DNA from: a virus
Reading direction: 5' to 3' (one strand)
Virus record (IMG/VR): IMGVR_UViG_3300037230_000043
Location: 1 to 44,224 of that record
Length of the DNA stretch: 44,224 bases
Part shown: positions 21,817 through 29,855 of the stretch, piece by piece
How the letters are laid out: the number at the start of each line of letters is the position of its first letter
Numbering within the stretch: the first letter of the stretch is position 1
Position numbers and translations under genes: made by a program
Notes under the pieces: model-generated
Database searches by the model: none
What the model saw: the letters and a program-made list of their open reading frames with translations, nothing else
What the model was told of the DNA's origin: nothing

Positions 21817-23477
21817 TACGCGGCCCTCCCTTCAATGAATGCCTTGCGTGCGATCTTGCGGGCTTCGCGCGCCATCTCACTGACCGAGCCTTTGGCGAGC
21901 TTCGGACCGATGAAAATATCCGCCAGCTTTTCGTTCACCGAGACCTGGTCTTTTTCGAAAACCGCGATGTCGGCTTTCACATCGGCTTCGCTGATCGGCG
22001 TGCCCAGTTCCGCCGGGTTCGAACTGAAGCCCAGCGCCGGCAGAAGGTCCTGCCACTCTTTGGCTTTCGCTTCGACCAAGGTTTTCAGCTTGGCGTCGTC
22101 GACCTGGCCCGCCGCGTCAACCGGGATCGAGAGCACTAGTGCTTCGGTGATCTTTCCCTTGATGGCGTCGGGCAGCCGGATCCCGGCCAGGTGTTTTCCG
22201 ATCAGAGCCGGTCCGCGCGTGGCGGACAGCATTTCCCGGAGCTGCTTGTTTTCCGCCTGCAAAGGCGCAAGCGACTCCCGAATAAGAGCCTGCACTTCGT
22301 TCTTGTCCATGTCTTCTCCTTGAGTCGCTGACTCCGTAAAAATCTTTCCATCGCGGCCAGCTTTGGTGACAAAGTCGACCGATGCCGCATTCCGCAATGC
22401 CGTAATGACTCGCGGTTTTCCGTCGGGACCCTTCGCGGATTCGTCGCGATCACCTCCCGCCCGGATAGAGAGGCCGATATGTGGGCCTTTTTCCTTCACC
22501 TTGTCGGCGTAGTCCGAAAAAACCTTGGCGCGGGCGTACAGACCGGGTCCGTCGTGCCCGGCTTCGTCCCACCGCGCGTTGGTGGTGGTCACCGCGGCGA
22601 GGCGGTTCAAGTCGCCCTCTGGACGCGAAGCCTCTTCCTGGTCCGTGTCGTGGTTCCAGAACATTTGCGTTCCGGCCTTGAACACGTTCGCTTCGGCGGC
22701 TTTCTTCAACGTCTCCGGCGGGTAGTAACCGCTCGATCCGCGCCCAGGCGACATCAGCTTGATGGGATAGTCGACCGTCGCGCCCTCGGTCAGCTTCGGC
22801 TGCTCCAGGAACGTCGCGGATTCGCGGAGCTCGACGCCTTCCGGCTTCCAGGCTTCTTTGTCGCTCGCGTCCTTCAAGGAATCCGGAATCGCGAAGCCTT
22901 TTCGCTTGGCGATTTTCTTGATGTTGGCGCGCAGCGTGTCGCTCGAATAATTTCCCGCACCGGCGCGCCCGATGGAATGCAGCGCCGCCTGCACGTCCTG
23001 TTCGCTCTTGATCGGGAAGCTGGTTCCTTTCCCGGCGAAATCCGACGAGTCCATGTTGTCTCGCGTCTTCTGCGAGATGTAGCGCTCGTGATACTCCGGA
23101 ATCGAGGTGTACAGTTCCGCCTTGACGAGAGCCCACCGCTCGATTGCTTCCCGGTACGGCCGGGCCGCTTCCATCGAGGTGTAATTTTCGTGGTCTTCCG
23201 CCTCCGGGACGTAGTTCGTCACCGGCACGACGTTCTTGGAGTTCGCGAAATCGACGTTGCCCGCGATGCTGCCGGATTTGGTGTTCCCCAGTTCGTACGG
23301 GGCTTGTCTCAGATCGCCCTTGCAGTAGTAGGTGACGTTGCCTTCCGAGCCATCGCCGTCGTGGTCAACGTAGGAATCTCCGGAATGCTGGTACTTCCCG
23401 GCCTTGACCTTTTCCGACGAATGGTCGTTAATGATGTCGCGGAGGCGCGCTTTTACATCGCTGTGTTGGACGGCCAT
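21816..23477 (-). CDS. Prohead protease fused to scaffold, with N-terminal DUF6582-like region
   Basis: The 553-residue protein has three parts. The N-terminal third includes SSDFAGKGTSFPIKSEQD and a helical KRKGFAIP segment, as in DUF6582 regions of phage capsid-maturation proteins. The middle (about 230-390) is protease-like, with MFWNHDTDQE (candidate catalytic His) and HIGLSIRAGG (candidate Ser). The C-terminal third is a charged coiled coil (VQALIRESLAPLQAENKQL), typical of scaffolds. The ATG at 23477 was chosen because upstream in-frame sequence overlaps the divergent gene. Confidence 0.75.
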   Translation of the reverse strand: MAVQHSDVKARLRDIINDHSSEKVKAGKYQHSGDSYVDHDGDGSEGNVTYYCKGDLRQAPYELGNTKSGSIAGNVDFANSKNVVPVTNYVPEAEDHENYTSMEAARPYREAIERWALVKAELYTSIPEYHERYISQKTRDNMDSSDFAGKGTSFPIKSEQDVQAALHSIGRAGAGNYSSDTLRANIKKIAKRKGFAIPDSLKDASDKEAWKPEGVELRESATFLEQPKLTEGATVDYPIKLMSPGRGSSGYYPPETLKKAAEANVFKAGTQMFWNHDTDQEEASRPEGDLNRLAAVTTTNARWDEAGHDGPGLYARAKVFSDYADKVKEKGPHIGLSIRAGGDRDESAKGPDGKPRVITALRNAASVDFVTKAGRDGKIFTESATQGEDMDKNEVQALIRESLAPLQAENKQLREMLSATRGPALIGKHLAGIRLPDAIKGKITEALVLSIPVDAAGQVDDAKLKTLVEAKAKEWQDLLPALGFSSNPAELGTPISEADVKADIAVFEKDQVSVNEKLADIFIGPKLAKGSVSEMAREARKIARKAFIEGRAA

Positions 23478-23550
23478 TGCAAGCGAGGATAAGTGGTAAC
23501 GTTTCCATCTCCCAACTAAATGGCCTGAAATCTTAGTAGGATGGAATGCA

Positions 23551-23826
23551 ATGGACCAATCGGAAAAGTGCTCACGGGACGGGTGTAAGGAGCCGCGCAC
23601 CAGCAATAAGCCATGGTGTTTGAAGCATTTAGCGGATTATCAGAAGAACTATCGGGGAACCGTTATGGACATGGCCGAGCGGCGAGGCTTTCACGCCGGG
23701 GTCAAAGCGATGCGGGATAGCGTTTCAGGAGAGTTCGGGAAACACCCAGGAGCTTTTTTTTCAGGAGCGGAAGTAGCCAGAATCGTGAGGGATGTTGCTC
23801 CCAGCCCGAAGTACGAAGTCGCTTAA
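23551..23826 (+). CDS. Plus-strand zinc-binding small protein
   Basis: This 91-residue product is the only well-supported plus-strand gene. It has a Cys4-type cluster (C7, C12, C23 with H26; CSRDGCKEPR and WCLKH) near the start, then a helical domain with GFHAGVKAMRD. AGGA lies 9 bases before the ATG. It is divergent from the protease-scaffold gene and convergent with the exported gene 23823-24095; the two stops share TTAA. A zinc-finger regulator is plausible, but the DNA target is unknown. Confidence 0.6.
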   Translation: MDQSEKCSRDGCKEPRTSNKPWCLKHLADYQKNYRGTVMDMAERRGFHAGVKAMRDSVSGEFGKHPGAFFSGAEVARIVRDVAPSPKYEVA

Positions 23827-24095
23827 GGGTGGTTTGTGGTGGGAGGCGGGGCGGGTTGCGCGGGTGACTGCGAGACGCATCCCCAGTTTCCATCGGTGCG
23901 CCGGATACCCGCGATCTGGTTTCGCTGCTGGCAGTACGCGTTGAGCGCAGCACCGGCTTCCTGAGCCTTTTCTTGATCGTGAGACACCTGTCGATTGGCT
24001 TTGATTAAGGCGTCCGCGAGCTTTTCTTCAGTGGTCTGCCCGGCGTACATCAGCCCCATAAAGCCTAGGCTGCACATCACGATGACAAGTTTCAT
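23823..24095 (-). CDS. Exported small protein with proline-rich tail
   Basis: The 90-residue protein starts MKLVIVMCSLGFMGLMYAG, a signal peptide or single anchor. A charged helical segment follows (TTEEKLADALIKANRQ), then two cysteines and a proline-rich tail (PAQPAPPP). The shape recalls outer spanins, but there is no lipobox and it is far from the lysis genes. It is the last of four consecutive signal-peptide genes. It ends stop-to-stop with the plus-strand zinc protein. Confidence 0.5.
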   Translation of the reverse strand: MKLVIVMCSLGFMGLMYAGQTTEEKLADALIKANRQVSHDQEKAQEAGAALNAYCQQRNQIAGIRRTDGNWGCVSQSPAQPAPPPTTNHP

Positions 24096-24697
24096 TGATT
24101 GCTCCAGGACACCCCGTTCCAGTAATACCCACCGGCGAGCAGATACCCTGCGAATCCGACTTGCATGGTATTGTACTGCGTGATCACGTTAGTTTGCACA
24201 GTTGCGGCCACCGCCCATGCCGCGATCTTAAGGTGCCCAAATGTCTCTACCGTGGTCCCCGCGACGATAGCAGCGTTTTCCGCCGCCGAAGCTCCAGTCC
24301 ATGCGCTTTGTGGGCAAACACCATTCGGGCAAGGGAGCGGATTTGGATAGGTCGTAGTGAACCAATACAGGTAACTGAGTATCACCGTGGCGTCGTCTGG
24401 ATTTGCCACAGACCCTAAGTCGATAATCTGTTTGGCGGGAACGATGGTAGTGTAGCCCGACGTGAAGCCAGAGCACGCCGTTCCTGACGGGAGCACGAAC
24501 GTGAGTGCGTTTGTGGTCACGGTGGAAGCGGTCGAATTGAAGGTTCCCGCCGTGCCGCTCAGGCTGAAACCTTGAGAGGCCACTAGACCATGTGCCGTTG
24601 CGTTAACCGTCGCGGTTTGACCGGAGCAGGTGATCGAGGTTACGGTGGTGGCCTGAAGGCCCAAGGCGAGGACGAGAAATGCGAAGAGTGTTTTCAT
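24092..24697 (-). CDS. Exported protein with beta-rich E1_FCCH-like domain
   Basis: The 201-residue protein starts MKTLFAFLVLALGLQATT, a clear signal peptide. The following domain (GQTATVNATAHGLVASQGFS, then TSTVTT-type strands) resembles short FCCH-like beta domains found in phage and surface proteins. The C-terminal half is unassigned. AAAGGA lies about seven bases before the ATG at 24697, deciding the start over an upstream frame. It belongs to the exported-protein cassette. Confidence 0.6.
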   Translation of the reverse strand: MKTLFAFLVLALGLQATTVTSITCSGQTATVNATAHGLVASQGFSLSGTAGTFNSTASTVTTNALTFVLPSGTACSGFTSGYTTIVPAKQIIDLGSVANPDDATVILSYLYWFTTTYPNPLPCPNGVCPQSAWTGASAAENAAIVAGTTVETFGHLKIAAWAVAATVQTNVITQYNTMQVGFAGYLLAGGYYWNGVSWSNQ

Positions 24698-24708
24698 GAG
24701 AAATCCTT

Positions 24709-26475
24709 TCAAAACGACACACCACAATTGAATCCCAAAACGTTCGTTGCAACGATCGTAAAGGTCGGGAACGTGGCTGATGTCGCCGTACTAGATATGC
24801 TTCCGACTACTGTGCCGGTGCCCGCTGTCTCGTTTACAATAAAACACTGGTAACCGTTCGTTGACGCAGGAAGCGAAGTCAAAACCGGCGTACAACTTGT
24901 TGCACTTGAGACGAAGGTCCCAGACAGCGCCCCACCAACTTGACTGGAGATCGTTCCACAGCCTGTGATTGTGGGCGAAGTTCCAGCCCCCACAAATCCG
25001 GATGCGTGCACTTTAGCCGCCGCCCCAGATCCGGCGAAATATGCATCCGTCATACGTGGTGTGCCGACCACCGCAGTGTTGCTCCCTGCTCCCGTTGCGC
25101 CGCTCGTCGAATCTCCACCAATGACGATTTCGTTCGTATCTCCGTTCGCCTGTGCCATCGTGTTCACGCCCAAATAAAGGCTATAGGATGACGTTTGGTT
25201 TGGTGAGGAGCCTCCGGTTATGTATCGTCCGGCTTGATACCCGAAGCTGCCGTCGTAGCTGCCCGTGGTCAGGCTGAGTTGACCCGCAAACCCGTTGTTG
25301 GTGTTGTAGCTACCCGTGGTCAGGCTGAGTTGACCCTCATACCCGCTGTTGGTGTTGCTGCTACCCGTGGTCAGGTTGTATTGGCCCTGAAACCCGTTGT
25401 TGGTGTTGTAGCTACCCGTGGTCAGACTGAGTTGACCCGCATACCCGCTGTTGGTGTTGCTGCTACCCGTGGTCAGGTTGTATTGGCCCTGAAACCCGCT
25501 GTTGGTGTTGTTGATACCCGTGGTCACGTTGGCTTGGCCCAGGTTCCCGCTGTTGGTGTTGTAGCTGCCCGTGGTCAGGTTGGCTTGGCCCTGATACCCG
25601 CTGTTGGTGTCATTGCTACCCGTGGTCAGATAGAGTTGGCCCTGAAACCCGTTGTTGGTGTTGTAGCTGCCCGTGGTCAGGCTGTATTGGCCCTGATACC
25701 CGCTGTTGGTGTCATTGCTACAAGTAGTGCAGTAAGACCCGCTGCTATCACCAAAATTGTTGTGCGACGTGGCCAGGGTTTGCTGAAGCACTTGAATAGA
25801 CACGGCCCCGGTCGAATCCTTGCCCGTTACGGTGTACTGGCTGATTGGCGTAATCAGTTTCGCGCTGATTCCGATGGTTCCGGTATAGGTAGATGCGGGC
25901 GTGAAAGTCAAAGATGTTCCGTTGGCCTTGAGTCCCGCTGTCACACTCCCGCTTGATCCCGATGCTGTCTGGGCCGTGCCGATGGCGATTGTAACCGACC
26001 CTGATCCGCCAGCCCCGATGCTCGTGACGGTTTGATAGAACTGGCCGCTTGTAAACCCAGTACAAGTCAAAGGGGCCGTGGTTCCAGGTGCGACGTAATT
26101 CGGGTAGGTTCCAGTCCAGCCCGTTCCCGAGCAAGTCCCGCTGGTTGTCAACTCAGGGCCGAGGGATGCCGAATTTGTGGCAGTCGTTCCAGGAAGCACA
26201 ATAGACGGCATCGTTTGATTAGCAGTGAATGAATTCGCCACCCCCAGCAGCGCCGGAGCACTGGAGCCGGAACAGAATATCAAATTGCCTGAACCGTCCG
26301 TGCACACCGCATACCCGGCGTTAGTGCCGAGACCCGCAATCGTCGGGTTTGGGTAGGTCCCCGCAAGAGCCCCGCCCGCGCTTCCTGTCGGCGGGCCGCC
26401 TCCCGATCCGATAGGGGGTTGGTACTGCGCCGCCACAAGGCCGCACGCGAGAATCAGAAGCGTCAGGATTTTCAT
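24709..26475 (-). CDS. Exported repeat protein, tail-fibre or adhesin-like
   Basis: The 588-residue protein starts MKILTLLILACGLVAAQ, a signal peptide. It continues with GGALAGTYPNPTIAGLG, an N-terminal motif common in phage and bacterial fibre proteins. Residues about 250-420 hold ten 17-residue repeats of the form LTTGSYNTNxGxQGQ, similar to YadA-head/adhesin-type repeats. The C terminus is a beta domain with cysteines. No Peptidase S74 or autotransporter anchor is visible. Carrying a signal peptide is unusual for a tail fibre, so a surface-exposed infected-cell protein is possible. The ATG overlaps the upstream stop. Confidence 0.65.
   Translation of the reverse strand: MKILTLLILACGLVAAQYQPPIGSGGGPPTGSAGGALAGTYPNPTIAGLGTNAGYAVCTDGSGNLIFCSGSSAPALLGVANSFTANQTMPSIVLPGTTATNSASLGPELTTSGTCSGTGWTGTYPNYVAPGTTAPLTCTGFTSGQFYQTVTSIGAGGSGSVTIAIGTAQTASGSSGSVTAGLKANGTSLTFTPASTYTGTIGISAKLITPISQYTVTGKDSTGAVSIQVLQQTLATSHNNFGDSSGSYCTTCSNDTNSGYQGQYSLTTGSYNTNNGFQGQLYLTTGSNDTNSGYQGQANLTTGSYNTNSGNLGQANVTTGINNTNSGFQGQYNLTTGSSNTNSGYAGQLSLTTGSYNTNNGFQGQYNLTTGSSNTNSGYEGQLSLTTGSYNTNNGFAGQLSLTTGSYDGSFGYQAGRYITGGSSPNQTSSYSLYLGVNTMAQANGDTNEIVIGGDSTSGATGAGSNTAVVGTPRMTDAYFAGSGAAAKVHASGFVGAGTSPTITGCGTISSQVGGALSGTFVSSATSCTPVLTSLPASTNGYQCFIVNETAGTGTVVGSISSTATSATFPTFTIVATNVLGFNCGVSF
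25262..25730 (-). repeat. Nine to ten tandem 51-bp repeats within the exported repeat protein
   Basis: The 51-base unit, marked on the plus strand by CCCGTGGTCA, recurs every 51 bases from 25262 to about 25670. Degenerate copies lie at the edges, near 25721 for one. It encodes the 17-residue protein repeat. The near identity of copies at DNA level suggests recent expansion or ongoing homogenisation, and copy number may vary between isolates. Confidence 0.85.
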
Positions 26476-26822
26476 TTGTTTCCAAAGCCGATATAGGCTT
26501 TGTCCCCGTTGGCGATGTAAACGTAATGGGCTGCTAGGGTGTAATTGCAAGTCGAACACACCGGGGTGTTGTACCCGCCGCCCGCGGCAATCGCAAACCC
26601 GCGCGTCGCGCTGACGGTCGAGTCTCCAAACTGCACCGTTTCCGCATTTCCGGACGGCGCAATCACCTGAATCCAGGCAACCTGAGTAGTTGTGTCCGTC
26701 GAGATTTGAACGGTCGCGCCGGTTCCCGTGATAGTGGCCAGCGTGTGAACGTTGGGCTTGAGGAAGCCCACGAAGCCCGTGCAAAGAAGCACAGCGAACA
26801 GCAACCGCCCAAGATGTTTCAT
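26472..26822 (-). CDS. Exported small protein
   Basis: The 116-residue protein starts MKHLGRLLFAVLLCTGFVG, a signal peptide. The mature part is beta-rich, with TITGTGATVQISTDTTTQ and a C-terminal HYVYIANGDKAYIGF. The ATG at 26822 overlaps the phosphatase stop by ATGA, which decides it over an upstream GTG. It is the first of the four exported genes. Function is unknown. Confidence 0.6.
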   Translation of the reverse strand: MKHLGRLLFAVLLCTGFVGFLKPNVHTLATITGTGATVQISTDTTTQVAWIQVIAPSGNAETVQFGDSTVSATRGFAIAAGGGYNTPVCSTCNYTLAAHYVYIANGDKAYIGFGNK

Positions 26823-27391
26823 GCGGGCAACGATAACACGCAAGCCTCCGCGAGCGCAAGCGAAGCCTCGGTAACCGCTTTCGATTCACTGACGATGTCG
26901 TTCATTTCGTCTTCGTCCCGCGCTACGGTATTGGGAGCGACCATCCAATGCAAAACCCCTCGAGCTCCGCCGGTGCAATGGAAGTGCGCGATCGCCGCAT
27001 GATTGAACCAGATTTGATTCGGTAGCGGAGCCGCGATCAGCATACAGAACAGTTTCTCGACGAGCGGCCCGTGACTGACAATGAGAACCCGTTCGGCTTC
27101 CTGGGCCTGGGCGAGACGTTTGATTTCGCTCCAGGCATTCTCCGGGGAGTTTTCCGGATCCAGAAATCCTGAACGGATTCTTCGAACGTCCAACTTATCG
27201 GCTACCCGCTTTGCGGTTTGGATGGACCGTTTGAAATTCGATTCGATGACCACTTGCGGGTGTTCATCCTGCCGCGAGAGCCACTTCCCCATCATCTTCG
27301 CCTGGCGCTTTCCGGTTTCGGTGAGTTCGCGCGTGGGGTCCATTTGCATTCCCCATTCCGCTTCGCCGTGGCGCATGATGTAGAGTTTCAC
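26819..27391 (-). CDS. Histidine phosphatase (phosphoglycerate mutase/SixA-like)
   Basis: The 190-residue protein has IMRHGEAEW near the start (catalytic His8), TETGKRQA, SNFKRSIQTA (a variant of the SPxxRxxQTA signature) and VSHGPL with the second histidine (His107). This is the branch 1 histidine phosphatase pattern, as in SixA, which removes phosphate from phosphohistidine, and related enzymes. Start is GTG at 27391. Its setting between the portal partner gene and secreted genes is unexpected. Its substrate is unknown. Confidence 0.8.
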   Translation of the reverse strand: MKLYIMRHGEAEWGMQMDPTRELTETGKRQAKMMGKWLSRQDEHPQVVIESNFKRSIQTAKRVADKLDVRRIRSGFLDPENSPENAWSEIKRLAQAQEAERVLIVSHGPLVEKLFCMLIAAPLPNQIWFNHAAIAHFHCTGGARGVLHWMVAPNTVARDEDEMNDIVSESKAVTEASLALAEACVLSLPA

Positions 27392-27479
27392 TGGACACTT
27401 TTCCGGGTTTGTGCGTATATAGTAACTGAGCGGCAGGCCTGGACGGTGGATCCAAAGGAAAACCCCCAGGATGTCGCTC

Positions 27480-27752
27480 TCACCGCGCCACCCCGGCGCG
27501 CGCTGGCCTACGAAGCTCCTGAACCATGGCTCTGAGCCGGTTTGCTTCCCGGTACAGTTTCTTTCTGCTCAACAGGTCCGCGATTTTCTCCACGCCCAAC
27601 TCATCTCCCATCATGCACGTCGCGAGAAGCTCCGACGTTTTGGCGTGGCGCACTTCGAGCATTTCGTAAAGCGATTTATCCGGCGCGCCGTCGATGGTGC
27701 GTTTCACACGCTCCATGATCACCTGCGAAACGTAAACTAGCGGCTCAGGCAT
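27480..27752 (-). CDS. Small helical protein following the portal gene
   Basis: The 90-residue helical, charged protein overlaps the end of the portal gene by eight bases. It contains SELLATCMMGDELGVEKIAD and a basic C terminus. Such small proteins after portal genes are common, but no function is established. It is probably translated from the portal message. A gap of about 90 bases to the phosphatase gene follows, in which I see no clear signal. Confidence 0.5.
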   Translation of the reverse strand: MPEPLVYVSQVIMERVKRTIDGAPDKSLYEMLEVRHAKTSELLATCMMGDELGVEKIADLLSRKKLYREANRLRAMVQELRRPARAGVAR

Positions 27753-29745
27753 CGGCGCTCATGGCTTTGGAGGCTTCGCGCAGCGCTTCAATTGCGCCGA
27801 GAAGCGCTTCTTTCGTACCGGGCGCCGGCTTACCGCCCGGTTTCGGCGCAGGGGCCGGCGCAGGTTCGCCCGGTTTCGGAACCACCGGCTCACCCGGCTT
27901 GGGCTCAGGTGGAGGCGGAGGTGGAGGCGGTAACGGCGGTGGCGGTAACGGTGGAGGCTTACTCAGATCCGTTAGCGCCTTACCCAGCGGCTGCATAATC
28001 GACTGTGGCGCGGGCTGAGACCGCTGGTCCGTCACGTCATCCGCCGCGTCGTAATCGTCGCCGTAAATCTCAGTCAGGAGCTCGGCGCGGTCTTCGAACC
28101 CGATTTCCGCTAACAGCAGATCCGCAATCGTCCGGCGATCGACGATGCCGGCCGCAATTCCGTTTCTTCCACCCATCGTCGCGACTTCGGTAATGGCCTG
28201 AATCATCGGCTGAATTTCATGCTCGACCACCGTCGGGAACACGACTTTGATGTTTAACTTCTCCGGCTTCGCTTTCGCTTTCGCCTCTTTCATCTTCCCG
28301 CCGGCGGTGTTATCCGAGACCCACAGCACGTAGGTCAGGATCCGCTTGATGATGTGCTTCCAACGCCGCTGAATCGCGGTAAACTTCAACTCCGTCGGCC
28401 GGTCGAGAGAAACCGCCGTAGCGAGGCTCCCGGTCGACGCATCGCCGAAGAACGTCTCCGGCATTCCGGCCGAGGCGCATGCCATCAGCAAAAGACGTCT
28501 AGTCTCTTCCGGGTTCGCCTGGGCGCCAGCACTCTTGAACGCCTGGATCTGATTGCCGGGTCCTGAGATATGCGCGGACGCTACCACGGGAGGTGGATTC
28601 TGCTCCGGCTGGGTGCCTTGGGCATCCGCAAAGGTCGTGTTGAACAGCGCGTTGTAGGCCGCGATCGCGCCCGGGCCGCCCTTCGTCTCGACCATCAGCG
28701 CGAACCGGGCGAGCGTTCGCCTCACGGTCGCGTAATCTTCGAGAGCGTCTTTGTATGCGCGCGCCCAGTCCAAAGCTCCGTACACCGGAGGAACGCCCCA
28801 GCGCCACTTCGCCGGGCTCCCGATCTTGATGCGAAGCACCGGCATATCCCAGTTCACCGGAGCATCGCCCATCCGCATGGGCTTTTGCGCCGGCGGGTCC
28901 ATCACGAGGTCGATTACCGGATACCAGCACTTCTGCCACTGCGGCCGCTGCATCCCGGAATCGTAATCGATAATGTTCCGGTTCCATTGTCTGAGGAAGT
29001 ACAGCGGCTTCGAGGTATCGTCCGGGTCGGTCAACACGTCCATGATTTCCAAGGGGTCGATCATGTTGACGGTGACGTTTCCGCTTGGATCGGTCGGCAG
29101 TCCAAAGTAGAGCATCCCGTCGGTCTGGATGTCTTTTTCCTTTTCGGCCATCCCGACGTGCCCCATTTCGGCGTCGTTCACTTCGAGGAAATCTTGAATC
29201 ACCTCATTCGCGGTGTCGTCGTTCGAAGAAATCTCGAAGCCTCGGCCGAAGACGTACAACTCGCAGATTTCCGCGATGCGCTTGATGATCGGGTTCTTGA
29301 TCCCGTAAATCCGGCAGATCCGGATGAGCTGCTGAACACCGTACCGGGAAAACTCCAAAGCCGCCAGCGTGGTTTCGCGAACCCAGCCGCGGTCTTCAAG
29401 TGCGAGCTCGAGCTCCCACAATCGCTCCCGGAAGATGGTCTCGACTTTGGCGGATTCGCGCTGACCTTCCGGCAGTAGGCCGGTGACGGTCTCGACGCAG
29501 GCCGCGTCCGACATCCGGCAGAGCTGCTCCGCGGCGCGAAGTTCCCGAACCGCATGGAGTCGTTCTTCCGCTTGTTCTTTCTGGAGTTTCAAATCCCGTG
29601 CGAGGTCCGCGAAGGCGAGTGCAGTTTCCCGCTGGTCCGCGACTGCGATTTTGAGGGAATCCCGCAGAGACTCGACGCGGGAGAGGTTGTGTTCGAAGCG
29701 TTCCCGCTCCGCGAGAGTGCCGACGATTTCCTGTGTGGGGCTCAC
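27745..29745 (-). CDS. Portal protein
   Basis: The 666-residue protein has an N-terminal coiled coil (about 20-110), then the portal core. The core includes LIRICRIYGIKNPIIKR, GRGFEISSNDDTANEVI, IDPLEIMDVLTDPDD and the late FFGDASTGSLATAVSLDRP motif. A proline-rich linker and helical tail close the protein. The GTG at 29745 is preferred because it forms a GTGA overlap with the preceding micro-gene; a TTG at 29769 is the alternative. It forms the ring through which DNA is packaged. The gene lies downstream of the glycan cassette rather than next to terminase, which is atypical. Confidence 0.85.
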   Translation of the reverse strand: MSPTQEIVGTLAERERFEHNLSRVESLRDSLKIAVADQRETALAFADLARDLKLQKEQAEERLHAVRELRAAEQLCRMSDAACVETVTGLLPEGQRESAKVETIFRERLWELELALEDRGWVRETTLAALEFSRYGVQQLIRICRIYGIKNPIIKRIAEICELYVFGRGFEISSNDDTANEVIQDFLEVNDAEMGHVGMAEKEKDIQTDGMLYFGLPTDPSGNVTVNMIDPLEIMDVLTDPDDTSKPLYFLRQWNRNIIDYDSGMQRPQWQKCWYPVIDLVMDPPAQKPMRMGDAPVNWDMPVLRIKIGSPAKWRWGVPPVYGALDWARAYKDALEDYATVRRTLARFALMVETKGGPGAIAAYNALFNTTFADAQGTQPEQNPPPVVASAHISGPGNQIQAFKSAGAQANPEETRRLLLMACASAGMPETFFGDASTGSLATAVSLDRPTELKFTAIQRRWKHIIKRILTYVLWVSDNTAGGKMKEAKAKAKPEKLNIKVVFPTVVEHEIQPMIQAITEVATMGGRNGIAAGIVDRRTIADLLLAEIGFEDRAELLTEIYGDDYDAADDVTDQRSQPAPQSIMQPLGKALTDLSKPPPLPPPPLPPPPPPPPEPKPGEPVVPKPGEPAPAPAPKPGGKPAPGTKEALLGAIEALREASKAMSADA

Positions 29746-29834
29746 CGGATTGCGTCCCGGCCAAACCAAGCCAATAGGAGCATCACGAATAAAAAGACGG
29801 AAGCATTCCAGTTCGCCCAGGCGTTTCGGCTCAT
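29742..29834 (-). CDS. 30-residue membrane peptide upstream of portal
   Basis: The frame starts MSRNAWANWNASVFLFVMLL and ends WFGRDAIR, a single hydrophobic span with a short charged end. Its TGA overlaps the GTG start of portal. Its ATG lies seven bases after a TACAAT box with extended TGT, so its message is probably leaderless. Two independent signals (promoter spacing and stop/start overlap) support it. It could act as a translational lead-in for portal. Confidence 0.5.
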   Translation of the reverse strand: MSRNAWANWNASVFLFVMLLLAWFGRDAIR

Positions 29835-29841
29835 GGGCGCG

Positions 29842-29850
29842 ATTGTAACA
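29842..29850 (-). promoter_or_regulatory. Extended -10 promoter upstream of portal operon
   Basis: On the minus strand TGTTACAAT gives an extended -10 (TACAAT at 29842-29847), seven bases before the ATG at 29834. No convincing -35 and no GCACGTGC site is present. It is the best candidate promoter for portal and the following head genes. Confidence 0.5.
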
Positions 29851-29855
29851 GGTTT

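Noticed and set aside
22479-23492. 337-codon plus-strand frame
   Set aside because: It is antisense to the protease-scaffold gene and arises from GC-rich codon bias; composition is not protein-like.
25262-25730. CRISPR array
   Set aside because: The 51-bp repeats are contiguous and in frame with a protein, with no unique spacers.
25234-25956. Plus-strand repeat frame (VGVVATRGQ)
   Set aside because: It is the antisense of the 51-bp repeats in the exported protein; no start signals and no protein-like flanks.
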